The notes under the pieces are model-generated. The model was not told the origin of the DNA. It saw only the letters and a list, made by a program, of their open reading frames with translations, and did no database searches. From positions 1 through 64,000 of the forward strand of contig NZ_LNYB01000018.1 of assembly GCF_001467625.1 (NCBI RefSeq): a stretch of DNA of 64,000 nucleotides. Direction: 5' to 3'. The DNA comes from Legionella feeleii. Its GTDB lineage: Bacteria; Pseudomonadota; Gammaproteobacteria; Legionellales; Legionellaceae. Both the position numbers and the translations under genes were made by a program. Below, one piece after another: positions 57,893-64,000 of this stretch. Position 1 is the stretch's first letter; each line of letters begins with the position of its first letter.

Positions 57893-59365
57893 TTAAAATT
57901 TCAACATAGCTGGATTGAAAGGTTTGCCATTAACTGCCAATTGACCTTGGTTAAGACTCACTTCAATCACGTAATCACTTCCTTGTACTGTCAGGACGCC
58001 ATTCTGTACCAGGGTAGACAATTGCTTGGTAGCCATTGTGGTAGCCTGCTCATTGACATCGGCAGAGCTTGTAGCAGCTTGCGTAGTAGTATCAGTACTG
58101 GCTTGTGGCTGTACTTGATCAACAGCACCTTGCTGACTTGAACTAGGCTGTGGTGACATCATCTTTTGCTTAATTGATTCTGTCATTAGCTGTTGTACAA
58201 CCGCAGCAGGGATCTTCAACTTACCGTTGCCTTGAATTTTTTGCATGAGCTCAAAAGGATTACCAAATTCACCTTTCGGCAAGGAAACCATTAAGTTGCC
58301 CTCGAGTGTTCCCTGAGGCATGACAAAATTCATTTCTGAAATTTCAAACTCAGCGCCCTTGCTAAACAACCTTGGTAACTCAGGCAGCATGGCTAACACG
58401 GCTTGTTGACGTTGAGCATCTGTACCTTGTTGCAGCTGATTTAATTGGTCATTCAATTTAGCTAATACATCTGCATCGAGATTTCTGATAGCTACTTCTA
58501 AATTACCTGGACCATAAGTTTTGCCGTTAGCGACTATTTTTTCTAATGACGTTTTAAACTGCGAACTAAATAAGCCATCGTCAATATCGCTATTAGAACG
58601 CATGTCGAATTGGCCTAACTCAAGCAGCTTAGCGTCCTTATTCATGACTACGAGTGATGGGAAAGATAAACTGGCATCACCCAAGAACAAACCTGTTGGC
58701 GTCTTGTGTAAATTATATTCGCTAGTAATAGCCGACATCGTTGTATCGATTTGGTCTTTCGTAAAATGCAAACCATCAATGGTGATATTACCATCCACTT
58801 CACTCATACTAGAGGAAACACTGGTTGATGTTGACATGCCCAACCAATTAAATTGCGCATTTCCTTCTTTAGCAAACAACTTGAAGGCAGGCAAAGAGGT
58901 ATCAATACTCGTATTACCTAAATAATTTACAAAAAAGCTCATATCTAACTTTGGTTGAGTAGATTGGCTTGAGAATAAGTTATTAAATTTATCAGTATAT
59001 TGTGCTGGTAAAGTTAATACAGTATGAGCAAAGCCTAAACCGAATTTTATGCCGCGATCTGAGAATATGACGGGACCATGGTAAATAGTAATCGGCATTT
59101 GTATTTGGTAATCTTCAGCAGGAACTGTCTGGGATGTACCATCTTTCTGCACTACACGCTCAGGAACATGTAAACGCCAGTCCAATGAAGCCTCAGAAGT
59201 AAACCAACCACGCTTGTACTGCACAATTTCAGCAGCAACACCATTGGATTGATTGACTATATTAAGGCTTTCTCTCACCTTACGCTCAGTGAGATAACCC
59301 ATACCATAATAAGAGCCGAGGACTAGAGCGGCTAAAAGAACCACTAATCCTGTGAATTTTTTCAT
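57893..59365 (-). CDS. DUF945 (YdgA-like) family protein
   Basis: 490-aa protein with an N-terminal hydrophobic helix (about residues 5-22, MKKFTGLVVLLAALVLGSYYG) that is probably an uncleaved membrane anchor. The body is a beta-rich periplasmic domain with the DUF945 pattern (YGMGYLTERKVRESLN, FTSEASLDWRLHVPE). A Gln/Ser/Thr-rich loop (about 410-450) precedes the C-terminal strands (YVIEVSLNQGQLAVNGKPF). Function of the family is unknown. Single gene. Confidence 0.85.
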   Translation of the reverse strand: MKKFTGLVVLLAALVLGSYYGMGYLTERKVRESLNIVNQSNGVAAEIVQYKRGWFTSEASLDWRLHVPERVVQKDGTSQTVPAEDYQIQMPITIYHGPVIFSDRGIKFGLGFAHTVLTLPAQYTDKFNNLFSSQSTQPKLDMSFFVNYLGNTSIDTSLPAFKLFAKEGNAQFNWLGMSTSTSVSSSMSEVDGNITIDGLHFTKDQIDTTMSAITSEYNLHKTPTGLFLGDASLSFPSLVVMNKDAKLLELGQFDMRSNSDIDDGLFSSQFKTSLEKIVANGKTYGPGNLEVAIRNLDADVLAKLNDQLNQLQQGTDAQRQQAVLAMLPELPRLFSKGAEFEISEMNFVMPQGTLEGNLMVSLPKGEFGNPFELMQKIQGNGKLKIPAAVVQQLMTESIKQKMMSPQPSSSQQGAVDQVQPQASTDTTTQAATSSADVNEQATTMATKQLSTLVQNGVLTVQGSDYVIEVSLNQGQLAVNGKPFNPAMLKF

Positions 59366-59627
59366 TATTATCTCCGTGTTAGTGTTCGTCCTGTGCAGAG
59401 GAAGAAAGCAATTCCACCACCGCAGAGGGTTACCGCCATAATTAAAACACGAGATTCACTAACTAGCAAAGAAATATGCGAATAAAAACAGGGTAAGAGC
59501 CTACAAATGGACTTAAATATAATAGATTGTCTAGCTGAGATACTTCAGGCGTAGAACCGGGACACGCCATTGGAAGGGCCTGGCGTATTTTCTGCGAAAT
59601 CCGGATTGCCCATTGGAAAAAACTCGG

Positions 59628-59657
59628 CCAATTGCCGTGTATCAGCACGGCAATTGG
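59628..59657 (-). terminator. terminator after the MFS gene
   Basis: CCAATTGCCGTG (59628-59639) pairs with CACGGCAATTGG (59646-59657), a 12-bp perfect stem with six-base loop. On the minus strand CCGAGTTTTTT follows. It fills part of the 315-base gap 59366-59680, which otherwise shows no gene. Confidence 0.88.
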
Positions 59658-59680
59658 TTATAAAGAGAATTCAAGAGGTA

Positions 59681-60976
59681 CTACATCTTACGAATAGGCT
59701 TGCAGTAAGTTTCTTTCACTGTAAATGCCAGGATCAAAGCAACAAGCGAACAAAGCGGCAATATTTTCAAACCGGCCTGAAAATCGGAAAGCAATAAAGA
59801 CTCCACATTGTATGCTCGAGGACCTGCTACCAAATCAACCAAACGGCCTACCAACGGCTGCATTAGTGCACCAACAAAAATAGAAATCATATTGGTAAAC
59901 GCAATTGAAGTACCTACCACGTTGCTTTCATGAATCTCAGTCGATACCGCATAGGCAATAGCGACACCAGTATTGGTCAAGCCAAACAAAAAGAAAATAA
60001 GGTAAGCCGACGTTTTATCCAGGGAGGGGTAAAAGACAAACAATGAACTTAAAACAATACCGCACAAGGCAGAAAAAATCATTAATGGCTTGCGACGCCC
60101 CATTCTATCTGACAACCAACCTGACAGTGGACCGCTAATTCCCCAGCCAATAAAGATCAGGCCTGTTGCAAAAGCTGCAGTATGGGCAGTTAAACCACGG
60201 CCATATTGTAAATAAGCCGGACCGATGGCTTCACCGATAACAGCAGTAGGTCCAAATAGAAAGCCCGCATAGAGTGCATTTAGCCAAGTTTGTCGATGCG
60301 ACAAAATAATACGCAAACTTTCTACAATACTCAGTCTTGCTTCATACTTGATTTCACGTCGCTTCGTACCAGGTTTGTCCTGGACAAACTGATATAAAAG
60401 ACCAGCTAGTGCAATAAATAAAAAGGCAATAATTAACATACTATGCCGCCAACCAACATTGGCAACTAAAAAGGAAACGGGAGCTTCGCCAGCTGCGGCC
60501 CCTAACATACCAAGTGCTTGCGTTAAACCTGCTAATAAGCCCAGCATGGCTGGAGGAAACCAGGATGTCGCTAAACGTAAGGAGCTAACAAAGGCAAACG
60601 CGGCGCTAAAACCAATCAACATACGCCCTACTGAAGCCATCATTAAGCCATCAGCCAAGCCAAAAACACCACAGCCCAGAGCAGTGATTAAAGACATGAC
60701 GGTTAAAATTGCACGGATACTCAGACGATCTACTGTAAGTCCAACGGGAATTTGCATCAGAATATAAGGGAAATAAAACGAAGCGGTCAGGATACCAAAC
60801 CCGGCCTCATTGATTCCGAAATCAATTTGCAGGCTTCGGTGCATAACTCCGGGAGCTACGCGCGCCAGATAGTCAGAGAAGTAAAATGCAGCTGCTAATC
60901 CCCAAACAATCCATGCAAAACCTAATTGATTTATACGACTTGCTTTATCACTTTCAGACATTACCATCATATTCAT
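59681..60976 (-). CDS. MFS transporter (12 TM), Pht-like possible
   Basis: Major facilitator, 431 aa, with twelve hydrophobic segments in two halves. The loop 2-3 motif GLTVDRLSIRAIL (about residue 78) and its second-half counterpart GWLSDRMGRRKPLM (about 285) are clear. Overall look (DYLARVAPGVM, FGINEAGFGILTASFY) resembles the Legionella phagosomal transporter (Pht) and related carriers of amino acids; the substrate is not readable. Starts near 60976 have several Mets. Own promoter region, strong terminator. Confidence 0.88.
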   Translation of the reverse strand: MNMMVMSESDKASRINQLGFAWIVWGLAAAFYFSDYLARVAPGVMHRSLQIDFGINEAGFGILTASFYFPYILMQIPVGLTVDRLSIRAILTVMSLITALGCGVFGLADGLMMASVGRMLIGFSAAFAFVSSLRLATSWFPPAMLGLLAGLTQALGMLGAAAGEAPVSFLVANVGWRHSMLIIAFLFIALAGLLYQFVQDKPGTKRREIKYEARLSIVESLRIILSHRQTWLNALYAGFLFGPTAVIGEAIGPAYLQYGRGLTAHTAAFATGLIFIGWGISGPLSGWLSDRMGRRKPLMIFSALCGIVLSSLFVFYPSLDKTSAYLIFFLFGLTNTGVAIAYAVSTEIHESNVVGTSIAFTNMISIFVGALMQPLVGRLVDLVAGPRAYNVESLLLSDFQAGLKILPLCSLVALILAFTVKETYCKPIRKM

Positions 60977-61243
60977 AATTCAGTACTCAGCTAGTATTTT
61001 CGTCCTGATTGAAATAAAAATCAATCGATTAGTTGTAGAGTAAAACCAGGATTTTGTCTAATAAAAACACAGAGTCAACCCTGGATTATACTGTTACCGA
61101 CAATTATTTCAACACAATGAGCATTCTAGAACTTAGCATTTTTCTAACAGACTGTATATATGAATAACGTTTTTTTAATTGCAACTAAGCAGTAACTGGA
61201 GCGAAAATTAGATATAATTCCGCTTTTAGCAGGTATAAAGCGA

Positions 61244-61630
61244 ATGAATGATCTTGAATTAGCAATAAAACATGCATTGGATTCGGCCGGCAACTCTAAG
61301 GAAGCAAACAAAGCTTATTTAGAGTTCATCAAAGCGAATTTTATTATTCCAATTGACAAAAACTCAGCCGCTGATCAACCAGAGGTATTATATATAGAAA
61401 ACAACGGTGAATTTCTTCTACCCGTATTTACTAATATGGACTATTTTGATCATTGGGCAGATGAGATTAGTGATGCGATTCAGCTTCTTAAATTGTCAGG
61501 TGTTGATCTACTGAAAGGTATTGGTGAGCAAGTCACCGTTTGTCTTAATATTGGCAGCCCAATTTATAAAGAATTTAATCCAGCAGAATTGGCTAGAATG
61601 CGCTCCATGGTCTTAAAATTGTTTAAATAA
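61244..61630 (+). CDS. SseB-like N-domain protein, 128 aa
   Basis: Small acidic soluble protein resembling the N-terminal domain of SseB (enhanced serine sensitivity B): LELAIKHALDSAGNSKEANKAYLEFIKANFIIPID, split over about residues 4-38, then a strand run GEFLLPVFTNMDYFDHWAD. There is no second domain. The family role is unclear. Monocistronic; its stop is followed by a dispersed inverted repeat. Confidence 0.7.
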   Translation: MNDLELAIKHALDSAGNSKEANKAYLEFIKANFIIPIDKNSAADQPEVLYIENNGEFLLPVFTNMDYFDHWADEISDAIQLLKLSGVDLLKGIGEQVTVCLNIGSPIYKEFNPAELARMRSMVLKLFK

Positions 61631-61635
61631 CGCAC

Positions 61636-61716
61636 CAGGGTCTGTTCCATTCTACGCGCTTGAGTCGAAAAGCATTCCTTTTCAGCCAAGATAGTAGACA
61701 TGTTCAGCAGACCCTG
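61636..61716. repeat. dispersed imperfect inverted repeat, copy B (REP/MITE-like)
   Basis: CAGGGTCTG at 61636-61644 pairs exactly with CAGACCCTG at 61708-61716. Inside, CTTGAGTCGAAAAG pairs with CTTTTCAGCCAAG. It shares its arms with copy A (2474-2602), which has an extended loop. Confidence 0.75.
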
Positions 61717-61781
61717 ATTCGACCTGGGGAAACAACTCTAATTTCCCAGATCAAATAGAATGAGCCTTGGTCTTATTGCTC

Positions 61782-62162
61782 TTAGGCAACCAGATCCAAC
61801 ACCTGGTAACCGACCACAGCTGTTGCAGCTATTGCACCCGTAATTTTGAGTACATTCGCGAAGAAACTACTACTTACCAGGCTATGTGGGCGCTGATAAG
61901 ACTGATCATTTGCTGCGGCAGGTTCCTCATTTATCGGAGCATCTGCTGTGAGCTCAAACAATGGTTTCTCACCATAAAATCCAGCCCACCAGCCTTCAAG
62001 CCATTGATAGTATTCCTGACTACCTTCACTGAAAGGATTTTCATCTTCCTGAATATCAGCCAGGGCACACTCGTAACCATCCGTATAACACTCTTCAAAA
62101 CTTGGGTGTTCAATATTAAAACGTAATTTAATATGTGGTAAAAGCTCTGTTGTGTCACTCAT
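61782..62162 (-). CDS. RMF-like/LetE-like small protein with C-terminal membrane helix, 126 aa
   Basis: Residues about 20-65 (FEECYTDGYECAL, then ENPFSEGSQEYYQWLEGWWAGFYGE) have the GY..A....NP....S.....W..GW..G layout of ribosome modulation factor. A linker follows, and residues about 104-124 are a hydrophobic helix (VLKITGAIAATAVVGYQ), so it may be tail-anchored, which RMF is not. The Legionella transmission trait enhancer LetE also came to mind, but I cannot confirm it from memory. No signal peptide. Single gene. Confidence 0.6.
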   Translation of the reverse strand: MSDTTELLPHIKLRFNIEHPSFEECYTDGYECALADIQEDENPFSEGSQEYYQWLEGWWAGFYGEKPLFELTADAPINEEPAAANDQSYQRPHSLVSSSFFANVLKITGAIAATAVVGYQVLDLVA

Positions 62163-62379
62163 GTTGGTACCCTCTCTTAGTCCTTCAAAATAACCAGTAA
62201 TTTTTAGCTTCCTGCTAAATTAAATGCATTCTTAATGCCATGATTTTGTATATCACTTAACATTCATTCTACGACTGGAGACTGACCTTGTGTTGGAGTA
62301 TGCACCTTTTTTACACTTTCTTGACAAAATAAAGAGCACAACAATAAATTAAAAATCAACTCGTTGATTTTATTCAAGA

Positions 62380-63027
62380 TTAGGGGGCTAAACGGCAATG
62401 AATCCACTGTCCCTTGCTTTTGTAATAAAAAATTCGGTCATGTAACCGGTTATCCCGTCCTTGCCAAAACTCAATTTCATCAGGAATTACGATATATCCT
62501 CCCCAATGCCTTGGTCGAACGATTGGTTCTTGGCCATGTTGTGCTATTAGCTCATTAAGAGATCGCTCCAGGCTTTCTCTATCGGAAATTTTCTGGCTCT
62601 GTGGCGAAGCAATTGCGCTTAATTGGCTGGTTACAGGCCTTGAGGCAAAATAAGTATCCGACTGCTTTTTTGTCGTGCGCTTTACTCGGCCACGAATTCG
62701 AACCTGCCGAGCCATTTGAGGCCAATAGAAATTAAGTGCTGCATAAGGAATACGGCCTAATTGCACCGACTTGCTACTTCCGTAGTTCGTATAAAAAATA
62801 AAGGTTCCCTCATCTAAACCCTTAAGCAAGACCACTCGGGAATCCGGATACCCTTTTTCATCTACCGTTGATAAAACCATGGCTGTTGGGTCACTTTTCT
62901 CAGACAACAATACTTCTTCAAACCAATGTTTAAACTGGGTAATAGGACATTCTTCAACGCTCTCTTCATTAAGGTTCAAATCACCATATTCACGACGGAT
63001 TTCCGCCAAAGTTCGCCAATGACTCAT
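62380..63027 (-). CDS. pdxH: pyridoxamine 5'-phosphate oxidase
   Basis: FMN enzyme finishing PLP synthesis. [25 protein letters not shown] (split, about residues 46-70) and [29 protein letters not shown] (split, about 172-200) are diagnostic. 215 aa is normal. Single gene. Confidence 0.97.
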   Translation of the reverse strand: MSHWRTLAEIRREYGDLNLNEESVEECPITQFKHWFEEVLLSEKSDPTAMVLSTVDEKGYPDSRVVLLKGLDEGTFIFYTNYGSSKSVQLGRIPYAALNFYWPQMARQVRIRGRVKRTTKKQSDTYFASRPVTSQLSAIASPQSQKISDRESLERSLNELIAQHGQEPIVRPRHWGGYIVIPDEIEFWQGRDNRLHDRIFYYKSKGQWIHCRLAP

Positions 63028-63168
63028 ACTCTTCCCAAAATTAGATACGTCATCAAATTATAAAACTAAATACCAGAAGGTTATATAGCCATAAAATACT
63101 AAAGCAGGGGACTGTATAGATTTCCCTTTTTTCTGTAAATTAATTGTTTCATCATTAACGTATTTCTT

Positions 63169-63825
63169 ATGTATCAATTTTTTTTACTTCTGGCAGGAAT
63201 TATCATGACTTCACATAACGGATATGCGCTTGAAATTGTCACTGTCGAAGAAGTAGCCCATAGTCAAGTTTTGCGAAAGCCGGCTAAACCGATTTCTTTT
63301 CCGCTAAGCGCTACTGATTTACAGCTCATTGCTGCGATGAAAGGAAAATTATATGAACTGGGTGGTGTTGGTCTGGCAGCTCCCCAGGTAAATCGTGCTA
63401 AACAAATTATTGCCATCTATATTCCTGAAGAAGCCGCTTTATTAAGAAATAACGTCCGTACTTATCCGATGCATATTATGATTAACCCAAGCTATCAAGG
63501 AATTGAGGAAAAGGGATTTATTCATGATTTTGAAGGTTGTTACTCCGTGTCTAGTAAAGCAGGCAAGGTCCCCCGCTACAGTCAAATAAGCCTTCACTAC
63601 CAGGATGAAAATGGGCAAGCTCACACGAGTACTGAAAGTGGATTTTATGCCAGAGTTTTGCAACATGAAATAGACCATCTTAATGGCACATTGATTATCG
63701 ATAGATTAACACCGGGTTGCGTGCAAGGTAGTGTCCAGGAAATGATGGCTTTACGCCGTAAGGAATTATCTGATGAGCAAAAAGCAGCCTTCGATTTGGT
63801 CATCAGTAAAAAGTTTAAAAAATAA
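63169..63825 (+). CDS. def2: second peptide deformylase, with possible signal peptide
   Basis: All three deformylase motifs are present: GVGLAAPQV (about residues 65-73), EGCYSV (about 124-129; Leu to Tyr change) and QHEIDHLNG (about 165-173). Unlike the housekeeping enzyme it can begin MYQFFLLLAGIIMTSHNGYA, a signal-peptide-like leader that would send the enzyme to the periplasm. However, the ATG at 63169 has no ribosome site, while an internal ATG at 63205 has AGGA seven bases upstream and would give a cytosolic protein lacking most of the leader. 218 or 206 aa. Legionella is known to have more than one deformylase. Confidence 0.88.
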   Translation: MYQFFLLLAGIIMTSHNGYALEIVTVEEVAHSQVLRKPAKPISFPLSATDLQLIAAMKGKLYELGGVGLAAPQVNRAKQIIAIYIPEEAALLRNNVRTYPMHIMINPSYQGIEEKGFIHDFEGCYSVSSKAGKVPRYSQISLHYQDENGQAHTSTESGFYARVLQHEIDHLNGTLIIDRLTPGCVQGSVQEMMALRRKELSDEQKAAFDLVISKKFKK

Positions 63826-63875
63826 CAGATTGGTGTCAGGACTCAAACTTAGTAAGCAAAATGAAAAATAAGTGC

Positions 63876-63978
63876 GTAGTCTGTGTTGCTTGCAACCAAG
63901 ATTTACCATAAGGTAAGTCTGAAGGTATTGCTACCGAGGAAGACACGTTTAATCCTGGTTGCAAGCAACGCAGGCTAC
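63876..63978. repeat. 28-bp inverted repeat, dispersed element
   Basis: The arm 63876-63903 (begins GTAGTCTGTGTTGCTTGCA) and the arm 63951-63978 (ends GCAACGCAGGCTAC) are reverse complements except for three transitions, two of which give G-U pairs in plus-strand RNA. The 47-base middle has no frame. The arm end GTAGCCTG is shared with the repeat at 19125. Confidence 0.8.
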
Positions 63979-64000
63979 ATGATTGGTTATCAAAATGAAT

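Overview
The window looks like chromosomal DNA from a member of the Legionellaceae, probably not L. pneumophila itself. The evidence is a Legionella-type major outer membrane protein gene, a PHB granule locus, a LolB-to-Prs interval with no ispE (Legionella is known to make isoprenoids by the mevalonate route), a LetA/GacA-type box in front of a CsrA-sponge small RNA, and several unrecognised genes resembling secreted effectors. Base composition is moderately AT-rich, and richer in AT in the accessory segments.

Layout. 0-6 kb holds accessory and hypothetical genes (a D-Ala-D-Ala dipeptidase, a hydrolase, a half-size DMT transporter, an effector-like protein with a nuclear-localisation-like start) and a lone parB. 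6-14 kb is the conserved def-fmt-rsmB-CPBP operon divergent from dprA-smg-topA. 14-19 kb carries an outer membrane protein, a TauE-type permease, threonine aldolase, a small kinase, a PH-domain membrane protein and dciA. 19-26.3 kb is an AT-rich accessory block. It starts with a decayed second copy of the dciA 3' end bracketing about 3.7 kb, and contains an effector-like 559-residue gene, an RsmY/Z-like small RNA under a perfect GacA-type box, a broken LuxR-type regulator, an asparaginase/unknown/VUT-transporter operon, and an S24 repressor with a perfect 20-bp palindrome in its divergent promoter region. 26.3-44 kb is the division and cell wall cluster, all on the minus strand (smc, zipA, yggU, murF, mraY, murD, ftsW, murC, murB, ddl, ftsQ, ftsA, ftsZ, lpxC). 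44-49 kb is the polyhydroxybutyrate locus: phaC facing phasin, phaR and two tandem phaB genes. 49-55 kb has a desaturase, mutM, a tandem array of palindromic MITE-like units, plsC, ggt and coaD. 55-64 kb has lolB, tRNA-Gln, prs, fis, a DUF945 protein, an MFS carrier, small unknowns, pdxH and a second, possibly exported, peptide deformylase.

How the genes work together. The dcw-like block supplies peptidoglycan precursors and the divisome in tightly overlapping order, and smc/parB/topA/dciA/dprA serve chromosome upkeep. The PHB genes make storage polymer, a trait linked in Legionella to the transmissive phase. That phase is controlled by LetA/S, Rsm small RNAs and CsrA, so the newly read Rsm-like RNA at 22.4 kb is the most notable regulatory element. 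Several dispersed inverted repeats and the MITE array show past mobile element activity.
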